DNA of 64,000 bases from Trueperella pecoris (GTDB taxonomy: Bacteria; Actinomycetota; Actinomycetes; Actinomycetales; Actinomycetaceae). The stretch lies in the NCBI RefSeq assembly GCF_014926385.1, contig NZ_CP053291.1, positions 1,116,001 to 1,180,000 on the forward strand, given 5' to 3'. Made by a program: the position numbers and the translations under genes. The notes beneath the pieces are model-generated. The model was not told where the DNA came from and made no database searches. It saw nothing but the letters and a program-made list of their open reading frames with translations. Below, piece by piece: positions 37,002 to 47,494 of this stretch (position 1 is its first letter; every line of letters begins with the position of its first letter).

Positions 37002-37212
37002 CAATCAGCAGAATCGACTGCAGACACCTAGACAATCCGGATTTATTCGCCACTTGTTCCCCACAATTTCGCAACCGTTGATAACGCGGGCAATACGTCC
37101 GCATACCCTGCAATTATCATGCTGTGGGTAGCCAAAATAGGTAGCCGTATTCAGGAATTAATTAGCGCACATTTGTGATTTTTACCGCACCAAGAAACGG
37201 GCAGAATAAATA
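37002..37212. other. AT-richer non-coding stretch at island edge
   Basis: About 210 bases without a credible gene between IS3 debris and the terminator of the glnA2-glnE operon. The sequence is AT-richer than the core and contains no recognisable repeats or att site. It marks the right edge of the accessory island. Confidence 0.5.
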
Positions 37213-37230
37213 GCCCGGTACGGTCCGGGC
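37213..37230 (-). terminator. Terminator of the glnA2-glnE-phosphatase operon
   Basis: On the minus strand GCCCGG, a 6-base loop and CCGGGC are followed by TATTTATTCT. It starts 20 bases past the phosphatase stop codon. Confidence 0.6.
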
Positions 37231-37250
37231 GCCGGGGCGTCCAGCTCGCC

Positions 37251-37862
37251 TCAATCGACCTCGTGGTGCATCCATGACTTGAGGCGATACCCGCCCTCAA
37301 GTGTCCCCTCGAGCCGAGCAAAACCTGTGTTGGTCAGCGGAATGAATCCCTCGGCGCCGACCATGGCATCCCTAGCACGCGCGCCTACCCAATATGCGAT
37401 CGCTCCCCCGTGGGAAAAGACCACGGCCGTGTGCTGCGCGCTTGCCTCAGCCGCGCGGACGGCGTCGTCAAAGCGGCTCAGCACCGACATGCCCGTTACA
37501 TCGCTATCTCCACCCATAGGTAGCTCAAGATCACCCTTCAGCCACGTGACAATGGTGTTGGTGTAGGCGAAATAGTCCTCCTCGCTCGTCCCGCCTTCCA
37601 ACGCGCCGGCGGCGATCTCGCGAAAACCCTCGTGAATTTGGATATCGAGCCCTAGGCGCGTGGCCAGCGGTGTGGCGGTTTGCTGAGTGCGCGTCAGGTT
37701 CGAAGCCCAGATGGCCTCCGGCTCGTAGGCGGCAAGCGTGGCGACGACGTCGTTTGCTTGCGTCCACCCTTCCTCCGTCAACGCAGCCCCGGGCACCGCC
37801 GTGTCGAGCGTATGTTTGGCGTTCAGGTATGTCTGGCCGTGACGGACAAGAATCAGTTGCAC
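37251..37862 (-). CDS. Histidine phosphatase (phosphoglycerate mutase-like)
   Basis: A 203-residue enzyme with the catalytic LVRHGQTYLN at the N-terminus, EGFREIAAGALEGG (proton donor Glu region) and VVFSHGGAIAYW (second His). It lies two bases after glnE on the same strand. Most such proteins are broad phosphatases rather than true mutases; its substrate is unknown. Confidence 0.85.
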   Translation of the reverse strand: MQLILVRHGQTYLNAKHTLDTAVPGAALTEEGWTQANDVVATLAAYEPEAIWASNLTRTQQTATPLATRLGLDIQIHEGFREIAAGALEGGTSEEDYFAYTNTIVTWLKGDLELPMGGDSDVTGMSVLSRFDDAVRAAEASAQHTAVVFSHGGAIAYWVGARARDAMVGAEGFIPLTNTGFARLEGTLEGGYRLKSWMHHEVD

Positions 37863-37864
37863 AT

Positions 37865-40800
37865 TTACTCCTCGTAAATAATTCTCTCAACCACTCTCCG
37901 GCCGCGGCGCGCAGCCCGCAGGTAGTCCTCTTCGATCGAATGCTTTTCTGCCCGGCCAAGGAGGGCGGCCACGTTCGCCAGCTCGCGTGTGGTGTGGGCA
38001 AGCACGTCGAGTTTGGAGCCGCGCGTGCGACCGCTACCGAGCACGTTTGCGTCACGCAAAGCGGAGGCAAACGACCAAGTCTGGCTGAGCCTATCAGCCT
38101 CGTCGCGGGTGATGAGCCCAGCCGCGCTCGCCGCCTCGATCGCGCGGAGCGTGCTGGGGGTGCGCAGCGCGGCGATCTGGCCCGCGTACCTCAGCTGCAA
38201 CAGTTGCACCGCCCATTCGACATCCGACAGGCCACCCGGGCCGAGCTTGAGATGGCGATTCCTCTGGATCCCACGCGGAATGCGCTCGGACTCCACGCGA
38301 GCCTTCATCCGACGAATCTGGGTGACCTCCGTGGCCTGCAGGCCGCCCTCCGGGTAACGCACCGGGTCGATGAGCTCGATGAACGCCGCGCCCACGCCCG
38401 CATCCCCCGTGAGGAATCGTGCCCGCAGGAGAGCCTGGCGTTCCCAGGTCTCGACCCATTGGTCGTAGTAGGCGCGGTAGGACTCGAGGGAGCGCGCAAG
38501 AGGCCCGTTCTTTCCTTCGGGGCGTAAATCGGCATCCGCGAGGAATGCGGGCTCGGTGGCCGGGGAAGACAGCATCGCCATCACGTTACGCGCAATGTCA
38601 ATCGCCATCGCGCCGGCCTCCTGTGCGGCCAGTCCGTGGGCGTCGTAGACGAAAAGCACGTCCGCGTCCGACATGTAGCCCATTTCCTCGCCGCCGAAAC
38701 GGCCCATGGCAATGATGGCGAAACGAAGCGATTTGGGTGCGCCCACCTTTAACCGCGCTGCCCGCAACGCCGCCTCCGCGGCGATCTGGCCGGCGGTGGA
38801 GATTGCGCGGCGGCTCTCCGCCTCGTCGACGAGCCCCAGGACGCTTGCCATCGAGGTGCGCAATAGTTCACGACGCCGAAGCCCGCGGCCCGCGATCGCA
38901 ATCTGATCCGGCTCGCTGCGGCGCGCAAGGAGGGCATCGAGCTCGGCCGAAAGGTCGGCGGGGTCTTTCGGCTTAAGCAAGGCGTCCTCGTCGAGCCAGG
39001 CGATGGCCTCTGCCAGGGAAGGCAGCTCACGCGCAACGTAGCGCGACGTGGATAGGAGCTTCGCCAGCCGCTCACCTACCACGCGCGAATCTCGCAACAG
39101 GCGCATGTACCACGACGTCGTCCCCAGGGCCTCCGAAACGTCCCGGAAGGAGGCCAGCCCGAAATCCGGCTCCGGGCCGTCCGCCAGCCACTCGAGCATG
39201 ACGGGCATAATCTGGCGGGAGATCGCCGCCGTGCGGTTGAGGCCGGTGGTCAGCGCCAGCGCGTTGGCATAGGCCGAGCTGGGATCCCCATAGCCGATGG
39301 CTGCCAGACGCGCCTTGGCGGCCTCAGGCTCAAGGGCGGCGTTATCGGCAGAGAGCTTGGCGGTCGCTGGCAACATGGGCCGGTAATAGATCTCCAGATG
39401 CAAGGCACGCACTTCTCGGCGAACCTTCGCCCAGAGGGCCTTGAGCTCGTCGGCGGTGGCAAGGCCGTCGATGTTGAGCGAACGCGCAATCCGGCGTAGG
39501 TCGGCGTCGGCGGTGGGAAGCACGTGAGATCGGCGGATGCGGTGCAGCTGGACGCGGTGTTCGAGCGAGCGCAGGAATCGATAGTGGGCATTCATCGTCG
39601 CCGCGCTGGTCCGGCCGATGTAGCCGGCGTCGCGAAGGGCGGCGAGGGCCTCGAGGGTGGAACGTTGGTGGACGGTGTCGTCCGTGCGGCCGTGGACGAG
39701 TTGAAGAAGCTGGACCGTGAACTCGATGTCGCGCAGGCCCCCGCGGCCCAGCTTGATCTGCCGATCAGCCTCGCGCGGCGGAACCAGGCGCTCCACACGA
39801 CGCCGCATCGCACGCGTTTCCTCAACGAACCCCTCACGCCCGGCGGCGCTCCACACGTAGGGGGTCAGGGCCTCAACGTAACGCCGGCCCAACTCAAGGT
39901 CGCCGGCGATGGGCCGAGCCTTGAGCAAGGCTTGGAACTCCCAATTCTCCGCCCAACGTTCGTAGTAGGCCTCGTGTGATTCGAGCGTGCGCACGATCGG
40001 GCCTGCCTTGCCCTCGGGTCGCAGCGCCGTGTCGATCTCGAGGATCGCGGGGGTGTGCCCCGGGGCGCCAACCGCGTGCGAGATAAACTCCGCCAGCTTT
40101 GCCGCCGTGCCGAGCGCGTCCTCGTCGTCGCCGGTGAGGGAGCGCGCCACGTAAATCAGGTCGACGTCGGAAATATAGTTGACCTCACGCCCGCCCGTCT
40201 TGCCCATGGCGATGACGGCCAGCCCGACCTGAGTCGCGTCGTACCTCGCGCGTCCGATGGCGAGGGCGGCTTCCAGAGCTCCCCCGACGACGTCCGACAA
40301 GGCACGCACGATGAGCTCCAGATGCTCCGGGGCCGGGCCGGCCGTGAGGTCTTCCGCCGCGATCTGGGTGATCCTGTACCAATAGTGCTCCCGGAGCGCC
40401 TCAATCGCTGCCTCTTCGCCGCCCAAGCTTTCGACGTCGGCACGAGGGAAGCCAGCGCCGTCACGGGTGGCGTGGACGGCGGCCAGGGCAGCCTCCTGTT
40501 CGCCCTCGAGTGTTGTGTGGACACCCCCTTGAGCGATCTTCGCGTCGCACAGAATGTGGACGTTCGCGGGGTGAATGATGAGGCGTTCACTGAGCGTGGC
40601 CGACATGCCAAGAATGGCAAAAAGCCGCCGCGTCGACGTCGTGGACTCACATGTGGCATACAGCGCCCGCTGAGCCTCCTCGCCCTCGCATTGGGCCGAC
40701 TCAAAGAGCCTCAGGTAGCCCAAGAGAGCCTGGTCCGGGTCAGCGCTTTCTGATGCATATTCCACTAGCCATTCGCGGTCCACGCCGGCCAGGGAATCAC

Positions 40801-40873
40801 TTCCCAGCAGACTCTCAGCGCGGTCGGGTCGCGAGAAGCCCAACCGCCTCAGCTGCGAGACCATCTCCCCCAT
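37865..40873 (-). CDS. glnE: Glutamine synthetase adenylyltransferase/deadenylase
   Basis: A 1002-residue bifunctional regulator of GlnA1. The start at 40873 overlaps the glnA2 stop (TAATG), so translation is coupled. Two nucleotidyltransferase domains are visible: GGREVNYISDVDLIYVA (N-terminal deadenylylase side) and GGEEMGYMSDADVLFVYD (C-terminal adenylylase side). Both keep the D-x-D metal motif. GRGGLRDIEFTVQLLQLVHG and GPGGLSDVEWAVQLLQLRYAG are the paired GlnE/GlnD-linker motifs. Its target tyrosine is present in GlnA1 but not in GlnA2. Confidence 0.95.
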   Translation of the reverse strand: MGEMVSQLRRLGFSRPDRAESLLGSDSLAGVDREWLVEYASESADPDQALLGYLRLFESAQCEGEEAQRALYATCESTTSTRRLFAILGMSATLSERLIIHPANVHILCDAKIAQGGVHTTLEGEQEAALAAVHATRDGAGFPRADVESLGGEEAAIEALREHYWYRITQIAAEDLTAGPAPEHLELIVRALSDVVGGALEAALAIGRARYDATQVGLAVIAMGKTGGREVNYISDVDLIYVARSLTGDDEDALGTAAKLAEFISHAVGAPGHTPAILEIDTALRPEGKAGPIVRTLESHEAYYERWAENWEFQALLKARPIAGDLELGRRYVEALTPYVWSAAGREGFVEETRAMRRRVERLVPPREADRQIKLGRGGLRDIEFTVQLLQLVHGRTDDTVHQRSTLEALAALRDAGYIGRTSAATMNAHYRFLRSLEHRVQLHRIRRSHVLPTADADLRRIARSLNIDGLATADELKALWAKVRREVRALHLEIYYRPMLPATAKLSADNAALEPEAAKARLAAIGYGDPSSAYANALALTTGLNRTAAISRQIMPVMLEWLADGPEPDFGLASFRDVSEALGTTSWYMRLLRDSRVVGERLAKLLSTSRYVARELPSLAEAIAWLDEDALLKPKDPADLSAELDALLARRSEPDQIAIAGRGLRRRELLRTSMASVLGLVDEAESRRAISTAGQIAAEAALRAARLKVGAPKSLRFAIIAMGRFGGEEMGYMSDADVLFVYDAHGLAAQEAGAMAIDIARNVMAMLSSPATEPAFLADADLRPEGKNGPLARSLESYRAYYDQWVETWERQALLRARFLTGDAGVGAAFIELIDPVRYPEGGLQATEVTQIRRMKARVESERIPRGIQRNRHLKLGPGGLSDVEWAVQLLQLRYAGQIAALRTPSTLRAIEAASAAGLITRDEADRLSQTWSFASALRDANVLGSGRTRGSKLDVLAHTTRELANVAALLGRAEKHSIEEDYLRAARRGRRVVERIIYEE

Positions 40874-42207
40874 TATTTCGACATGAGGAACGCACGCCGC
40901 TCGAACGGCGTGACCTGATGACGGTATTCCTCCCACTCGTGGCGCTTGTTGCGCAGGAAGTAGGCAAACGCGTCCTCCCCCAGCGTCTCGGCCACCAGCT
41001 CCGATTCCCTCATCGCCTTCAAGGCGTCGGAGAGCGAGGCCGGCAATGCCTTCAGCCCCATCGCGCGCCTTTCGAGCTCGGTCAGCTCCGCGACGTCCAC
41101 ATCCAGATCCTCAGGCAACGCGTAGTCCCCCTCGATTCCGGCCAAGCCCGCGTTAAGAATGGTCGCGAACGCCAGGTAGGGATTGGCAGCCGAGTCGAGC
41201 GCTCGGTACTCCACGCGAGCCGTCTCCGGATCGCCATGCACGAGCGCCGGAATACGCACCAGGGACGTGTGGCTATTGCCCCAGGAAATGTAGTTCGGCG
41301 CCTCGTAGCCGTCCCACAGGCGCTTGTAGGAATTGACGTGTTGATTGGTGATCGCCGTGATCTCGGGAGCGTGACGCAACAGGCCAGCCACGAACTTTCG
41401 CCCCGTCGCTGACAGGTTGAAGTCGCCCAAGGGATCGTAGAATGCGTTCTTGTTCCCCTCAAACAGGGCAAAGTGCGTGTGCATGCCCGATCCGGCCGCA
41501 TCAATGAGCGGCTTAGGCATGAAGCTGGCCATGACTCCCTGCGAGATCGCCACCTGCTCGACGACGACCCGGAGCGTCATGATTTGATCCGCCATGGTTA
41601 ATGCGTCGGTCCGGCGCAGGTCAATTTCGTTTTGCCCTGGCCCAATCTCGTGATGAGAAAACTCCACGGATATGCCCATATCTTCGAGCGTCTTGACCGC
41701 TCGCGACCTGAACCCTTGGGCGATCGAACGCGTCACGTGATCGAAATACGAGCCGTTATCGATCGGAACTGGAACCTCGTCCTCGCTGGTGGTGGGATGG
41801 AAAAGATAGAACTCGCACTCGGGCTGCGCATAGAAAGTGAACCCGAGTTTGGCCGCCCGCTCGACTTGGCGTTCGAGCACCGCACGCGGGTCGGTGCGCG
41901 CCGGTTCGCCGTCGGGCGTATATATCGAGCAAAACATGCGTGCAGAACGCGTGTCGTCGTCGCCCCACGGAAGCAACTGGAAGGTGGACGGATCGGGGCG
42001 CATCACCATATCCGACTCATGCCCGCGTGTCAGCCCCTGGACGGCGGAGCCATCGAAGGCGATGCCACCCTCGAGCGCCGTTTCCAATTCGGCCGGAGCG
42101 ATCGCCACCGACTTCAGCGTACCCGTGATGTCGGTGAACCACAGCCGTACAAAGCGCACATCGTGATCCTCGACTTGCCTGAGGACGTATTCAGATTGCG
42201 TGTCCAT
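40873..42207 (-). CDS. glnA2: Glutamine synthetase, GlnA2 type
   Basis: A 444-residue GS-family enzyme. ATG 42207 overlaps the stop of the preceding gene (TGATG). Motifs: [74 protein letters not shown], and [21 protein letters not shown]. In place of the adenylylation tyrosine it reads [12 protein letters not shown], so GlnE should not control it. GlnA2 of mycobacteria makes D-glutamine/D-isoglutamine-related products or is a minor GS; the role here is open. Confidence 0.9.
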   Translation of the reverse strand: MDTQSEYVLRQVEDHDVRFVRLWFTDITGTLKSVAIAPAELETALEGGIAFDGSAVQGLTRGHESDMVMRPDPSTFQLLPWGDDDTRSARMFCSIYTPDGEPARTDPRAVLERQVERAAKLGFTFYAQPECEFYLFHPTTSEDEVPVPIDNGSYFDHVTRSIAQGFRSRAVKTLEDMGISVEFSHHEIGPGQNEIDLRRTDALTMADQIMTLRVVVEQVAISQGVMASFMPKPLIDAAGSGMHTHFALFEGNKNAFYDPLGDFNLSATGRKFVAGLLRHAPEITAITNQHVNSYKRLWDGYEAPNYISWGNSHTSLVRIPALVHGDPETARVEYRALDSAANPYLAFATILNAGLAGIEGDYALPEDLDVDVAELTELERRAMGLKALPASLSDALKAMRESELVAETLGEDAFAYFLRNKRHEWEEYRHQVTPFERRAFLMSK

Positions 42208-42422
42208 CACCAGTTCTCTTTCCACTCGCGCTCGGCGGCATCGTAGGAGTCTTCGCGGGCGCGCTCGTCCGCGTCGGCTGCGATGTTGCGGGCGGCGGAG
42301 AGCGCAAAAGCGTGGTCTGCCTCGGCGCGCGTCTTGTAGGGCCCCATGCGAACCGACGCGTCGAACATCGGCGAATCCGACTCCGCCACCTCGCCTGTGC
42401 TGGTGTTAAACCAAAACGCCAT
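42207..42422 (-). CDS. SPOR-like small protein
   Basis: A 71-residue protein ([46 protein letters not shown]...). The segment [15 protein letters not shown] resembles the second half of SPOR repeats. The ATG at 42422 after GGAGA is chosen. Its stop overlaps the glnA2 start, making it the first gene of the operon. Similar short proteins precede glnA2 in other actinobacteria. Confidence 0.7.
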   Translation of the reverse strand: MAFWFNTSTGEVAESDSPMFDASVRMGPYKTRAEADHAFALSAARNIAADADERAREDSYDAAEREWKENW

Positions 42423-42488
42423 GATTTCTCCATCGTCGATTGTGGCGGCGGGTTTGTGCACGCCACGCATGTGACTAAGCTTAATCGT

Positions 42489-43400
42489 ATGCAAGCAGAT
42501 CGCGCTCCATTAGGTAACCTCAAGCCCGGAAAGATTTCGGCCACCCGCCGCGTGCCCGACTACATCGAGCGGCCAGAATATATGTTCCACGACGGCCCGG
42601 AGGTCGTCACGGCCCCGGAGATTAAGTCCCCGGAGACCATTGAGAAGATTCGCGCGGCCGGCACGATTGCCGCTGACGCCCTCTACCTTGCCGGCGCCGC
42701 TATCAAGCCGGGCGTGACCACCGATGAGCTCGATGCCATCGCCCACGACTACATGGTTTCCCAAGGCGCCTACCCGTCCTGCCTGGGTTACATGGGCTTT
42801 CGCAAGTCCATCTGTACCTCCATCAACGAGGTTATCTGCCACGGCATCCCCGATGATCGCCCGCTCGAAGAGGGCGACATCATCAACCTCGACGTGACGG
42901 CGTATAAGGACGGCGTCCACGGAGACACCAACGCCATGTTCTACGTCGGCGAGGTCGATCCCGAATCTCGGCTGCTGTGCGAGCGCACCTACACGTCCAT
43001 GATGCGCGGCATTAAGGCCGTTAAGCCGGGCCGCGAAATTAACGTGATTGGCCGCGTTATCGAATCCTACGCAAAGCGTTTCGACTACGGCGTGGTCGAA
43101 GACTTTACCGGCCACGGCGTCGGCGAGGCGTTCCACTCCGGTCTCATCGTTCCACATTACGACGCCGCGCCGCGCCACAACGAGATCATCGAACCGGGCA
43201 TGGTCTTCACGATCGAGCCGATGCTCACTCTCGGAGAGATCGACTGGTTCCAGTGGGACGACGATTGGACCGTCCTGACCAAGGATCGCGGCCGTAGCGC
43301 TCAGTTCGAGCACACCATCGTGGTGACCGAAACCGGAGCAGAAATTCTCACGTTGCCCTCCATGGGCCAAACCACCGCGGCGATCCCCGCCGGGCAGTAG
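42489..43400 (+). CDS. map: Methionine aminopeptidase type I
   Basis: A 303-residue enzyme that removes initiator methionine. Metal ligands are visible: [19 protein letters not shown] (two Asp), [17 protein letters not shown] (His), FTIEPML (Glu) and QFEHTIVV (Glu). An N-terminal extension with [23 protein letters not shown] marks the actinobacterial class. The ATG at 42489 lies in a 66-bp divergent region with the SPOR gene. Confidence 0.95.
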   Translation: MQADRAPLGNLKPGKISATRRVPDYIERPEYMFHDGPEVVTAPEIKSPETIEKIRAAGTIAADALYLAGAAIKPGVTTDELDAIAHDYMVSQGAYPSCLGYMGFRKSICTSINEVICHGIPDDRPLEEGDIINLDVTAYKDGVHGDTNAMFYVGEVDPESRLLCERTYTSMMRGIKAVKPGREINVIGRVIESYAKRFDYGVVEDFTGHGVGEAFHSGLIVPHYDAAPRHNEIIEPGMVFTIEPMLTLGEIDWFQWDDDWTVLTKDRGRSAQFEHTIVVTETGAEILTLPSMGQTTAAIPAGQ

Positions 43401-43443
43401 TCACTTTCGGACGGCTGTGGTCACAGCCTCGGGAGGAGTCATC

Positions 43444-44217
<774 letters not shown>

Positions 44218-44237
44218 GCGAACGCTACGCAAGGAAT

Positions 44238-44262
44238 AGTGGCCCGCGCTGAGCGGGCCACT
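44238..44262. terminator. Bidirectional terminator, ppgK / rnpB
   Basis: AGTGGCCCGC (44238-44247) pairs with GCGGGCCACT (44253-44262) across a 5-base loop, between the ends of two convergent genes. Confidence 0.75.
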
Positions 44263-44266
44263 GGTG

Positions 44267-44613
<347 letters not shown>

Positions 44614-44652
44614 CGCTTTGGATTATACAACCCGGCGCGATATACATGAAAC

Positions 44653-45438
44653 ATGCTGATCCTTCTGCCTCCCTCCGCCGGTAAGACGAGCCCGTCGTCC
44701 GGGCCCTCGCTCAACCTCGCAGGGCTTACCGCGCCCGAGTTGACGTCACTTCGAGAACGCGTCATTGACGACGTGCAACAGGTATCGGCGCGCCCCGATG
44801 CGCTGTCGATCCTCGAGGTGGGCCCGTCGTTGGAAAGTGAAATCCGCGCCCAGATCGACTTTTATGACCAGCCGTGCGCGCCCGCGTGGCAGGTTTACAC
44901 GGGCGTGCTCTATTCCGCGGCTGACTTCGCCGGCCTCAACGATGCGCAGATGAGCCGCGCCGACGCCGTCGTTCGGATCTTCTCCGGCGTCTTCGGATTC
45001 AGCGCACCCACGGATCTCATCCCTGCCTACCGACTCGCAATGAACACGACCCTGCCCCAGGTGGGAAAAGTACAAGGCTTCTGGAAGAAGGCCCTGCGGG
45101 AGGCCGAACTGGCCGAGTTGTCAGCCATCGAACTCGTCATCGACGCACGTTCAGCTGAGTACCAGGTGTGGAACCCGGCCTCCTCTGCCCAATACGTCAC
45201 GATCGCCGCGGCACGCATCAAGAATGGCAGACGTTCCGTCGTCTCCCATTCAGCAAAGTTTTACCGTGGGCTCCTCACGGGCGCGCTGCTACGCGAGCCA
45301 AACGCTCCCCGCAGTGGAAACGAGCTAGCCGACTTTGCCCGCACCCTCATCGGCACGGGGCACATCACAGGAATTGAGTTCTCCCCCGCCGAGGGCCGCC
45401 GACCAGCCAAGCTCACCCTCGTTGAGGACCTCGGCTAG
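44653..45438 (+). CDS. yaaA: YaaA family peroxide-stress protein
   Basis: A 261-residue protein of the DUF328/YaaA family, known in E. coli to lower free iron during peroxide stress. It opens MLILLPPSAGKT, with later YTGVLYSAADF, AYRLAMNTTL, FWKKAL and SHSAKFYRGLLTGALL, the conserved family blocks. It overlaps the stop of the convergent zinc-ribbon-like gene by four bases. Confidence 0.85.
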   Translation: MLILLPPSAGKTSPSSGPSLNLAGLTAPELTSLRERVIDDVQQVSARPDALSILEVGPSLESEIRAQIDFYDQPCAPAWQVYTGVLYSAADFAGLNDAQMSRADAVVRIFSGVFGFSAPTDLIPAYRLAMNTTLPQVGKVQGFWKKALREAELAELSAIELVIDARSAEYQVWNPASSAQYVTIAAARIKNGRRSVVSHSAKFYRGLLTGALLREPNAPRSGNELADFARTLIGTGHITGIEFSPAEGRRPAKLTLVEDLG

Positions 45439-46169
45439 GAGTCCAAGAGGACGACGATGCACTGATAATCGTCGGAGATGTGGATTTGCTCCGGGTCGGC
45501 GTTCTTTATCTGATTGACCTCGATCGGGGAGAGCTGGACACCGCCCGAGGTCTGCCCATTGTGGTGAAGCGCAATCACTGTTAGACCACCCGTGTGCTGG
45601 GCCCGCTCGTAGGCATTCTTTAGTTCATCCGCCAGCGGCGAGTAGAGCGTGTTACGCTCCCGACGCAGGTCCTCCGCCTTCCGCTCGAGGCGCTCGATCT
45701 CCTCCTCCAGCTCAGCTCGACCAGCCACAATTCGTTCATTGATCAGCCTCTGTTCGGCCTCGATCGCAGCGATCGATTCCTGCGCTTCCTCAACCGCCTC
45801 GAGGGCGAGGAATTCAGCGTCGTTGTCCTGATCAAGACGCGCCTGGTTCGTGACGATTTCGCTCTGGAGAGTTAGCAACTCGCGCGAGTCCATGCCGACT
45901 CCCTCGTTGAGGCGCTTGTGCTTGGCGGCGATGACGGTGGCCAGTTCCTTGGTGCGCGCCGAAGCCGCCTCGAGCGTCTTCTCGGCTTCGCTCAGCGTTT
46001 TCTTCGCCTCGGTCAGTTCCCGGGCCTTTGCCGCGACGAGGTTCATCTGCGCACCAACCTCGGCACGCAACGGGTGACGCTCATTGTGGATCTTCAGGCG
46101 CGCCAAATGAGCGTCGATGTCGGCAACCTGGAGAAGCTGCAACTGGTCCTGGCGTGGTGCTCGTGCCAT
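45435..46169 (-). CDS. Coiled-coil protein of the zinc-ribbon (DUF164/CdsZ-like) family without zinc cysteines
   Basis: A 244-residue protein. A long coiled coil (about 20-180) is followed by a C-terminal domain that in homologues is a four-cysteine zinc ribbon (Rv2229c type). Here it reads ALHHNGQTSGGVQLSPIEVNQIKNADPEQIHISDDYQCIVVL, with only one cysteine, so zinc binding is lost while the rest of the ribbon outline is kept. ATG 46169 follows AAAGGA. It lies directly after the Nif3 gene, as in mycobacteria. Confidence 0.75.
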   Translation of the reverse strand: MARAPRQDQLQLLQVADIDAHLARLKIHNERHPLRAEVGAQMNLVAAKARELTEAKKTLSEAEKTLEAASARTKELATVIAAKHKRLNEGVGMDSRELLTLQSEIVTNQARLDQDNDAEFLALEAVEEAQESIAAIEAEQRLINERIVAGRAELEEEIERLERKAEDLRRERNTLYSPLADELKNAYERAQHTGGLTVIALHHNGQTSGGVQLSPIEVNQIKNADPEQIHISDDYQCIVVLLDS

Positions 46170-46171
46170 GG

Positions 46172-46966
46172 CTAGATCCTTTCGGTCCATGGGTCGGTGA
46201 CGATCGTGGAAATGTAGGTGTCAAGGTCAAGCCGAGCGACGGCGTCGCGCATCTTCGGCAAAACCGGCCACTCGGAAGCGAAATGCGTGGCTCCGATCAG
46301 CGCGCAACGGCCTGCCCACAGGTGATCGGTGGCCGGATGGTGGCGCAGGTCCGCGGTAATGTAGACGTCAGCGCCAGAACGATCAGCGGCCTCGAGGAAC
46401 GAATCGCCAGAGCCCGGGGAGACCGCCACAGTCTTGACAATCTTGTCTGGGTTTCCGCCAATTGTGATGCCGGCCGGGGTCTGAGGAATGAGAGCCTTGA
46501 GCCGGTGGGCAAGCTCGCGCACACTCATCGTTAGCTCGAGCTCCCCCACTCGTCCGAGCCCCAGCTCGGGATGATCCTTATTCGGCTCAATCGGGCGCGT
46601 ATTGCTCAGGCGAAGGAGCTCCGCGAGGGCGACCGCCGAGCCCTGCTCCGCCGCATCAGCGTTGGTGTGTGCCGCGAAGAGAGCCACGCCATGACGGATC
46701 AGCTTGTGCACCCACGAACCTTTCGCCGTATCCGCGGCAACGGAGGAGGTTCCGCGCAGAAAAAGCGGGTGATGAGTGACGATCATTTGGGCACCGGCCG
46801 CGATTGCCTCATCGACCACGGGCTCGCACGGATCGACGGCGAAAGCAACCTTCGTGACCTCGTCCCCCGGGACACCGATCACCAGCCCTACCCGGTCCCA
46901 TTCCTCCGCGAGCGATGGCGGAAAATGGTCATTCATTACTCTGACGACGTCTGCAACAGTGCTCAT
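46172..46966 (-). CDS. Nif3/DUF34 dinuclear-metal protein
   Basis: A 264-residue Nif3-like protein with metal-binding motifs MIVTHHPLFLRG, FAAHTNADAAEQGSA, VAVSPGSGDSF, and ITADLRHHPATDH...GATHFASEWPVL. The family (GTP cyclohydrolase I type 2/NIF3) has no settled function. It shares an operon with the coiled-coil gene (stop at 46172, next start at 46169). Confidence 0.85.
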   Translation of the reverse strand: MSTVADVVRVMNDHFPPSLAEEWDRVGLVIGVPGDEVTKVAFAVDPCEPVVDEAIAAGAQMIVTHHPLFLRGTSSVAADTAKGSWVHKLIRHGVALFAAHTNADAAEQGSAVALAELLRLSNTRPIEPNKDHPELGLGRVGELELTMSVRELAHRLKALIPQTPAGITIGGNPDKIVKTVAVSPGSGDSFLEAADRSGADVYITADLRHHPATDHLWAGRCALIGATHFASEWPVLPKMRDAVARLDLDTYISTIVTDPWTERI

Positions 46967-47014
46967 GGTCTCAACACTACCGGAGGACCGCCCCGGACGG
47001 TTTAGTCTGGACTC

Positions 47015-47494
47015 GTGAACGCACTACTCGTTGGACTCGGAGGCGCTATCGGCGCCGTCCTACGTCACCTGATGACCCTCGGTTCCGCCCATCCGGTCGT
47101 AGCGATCTTTGGCATCAACATCGCCGGTGCGTTCCTCCTGGGCTTGCTCGCAGCGACTGTCTCAGGCAAGCCTCGGCTTTTCCTCGGCACGGGTATCCTC
47201 GGTGGCTTTACCACCTACAGCGCGCTCGCCGTGGATACGGTTCGCCTACTTCACGACGCCGCCCCGCTCGGCCTGCTCTACCTCGTCGCTTCCTTAGCTA
47301 TCGGCGTGATAGCCGCGGGCGCTGGCATGTTGTCTGGAACCAAGATCCAGGAACGTCTCGAAGCCCGGGCTGTGCCCGCGCCCGATGTCTCTCGCGATCT
47401 GGATGCCTTTTGCAGCCAGGCTGGCTGTTTTGGCCAGGCAGCCGTTTCGCGGGAGCAGCAGGCGTCCGTTTCGCAGGAACGGGGTGAGGAATGA
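47015..47494 (+). CDS. crcB1: Fluoride channel subunit CrcB/Fluc with cytosolic tail
   Basis: A 159-residue four-helix membrane protein of the fluoride exporter family: GGAIGAVLRHLM, NIAGAFLLG, GILGGFTTYSALAVD. A 40-residue tail after helix 4 (about 118-159) contains two cysteines (AFCSQAGCFG) and is absent from usual members. GTG 47015. The stop overlaps the next crcB (ATGA), so the two halves likely form a heterodimeric channel. Confidence 0.9.
   Translation: MNALLVGLGGAIGAVLRHLMTLGSAHPVVAIFGINIAGAFLLGLLAATVSGKPRLFLGTGILGGFTTYSALAVDTVRLLHDAAPLGLLYLVASLAIGVIAAGAGMLSGTKIQERLEARAVPAPDVSRDLDAFCSQAGCFGQAAVSREQQASVSQERGEE

Noticed and set aside
29064-37250. Prophage or integrative element
   Set aside because: No integrase, capsid, relaxase or att repeats are seen; only IS elements mark mobility.
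46967-47014. Fluoride riboswitch before crcB
   Set aside because: The divergent gap is 48 bases and lacks the crcB motif fold.
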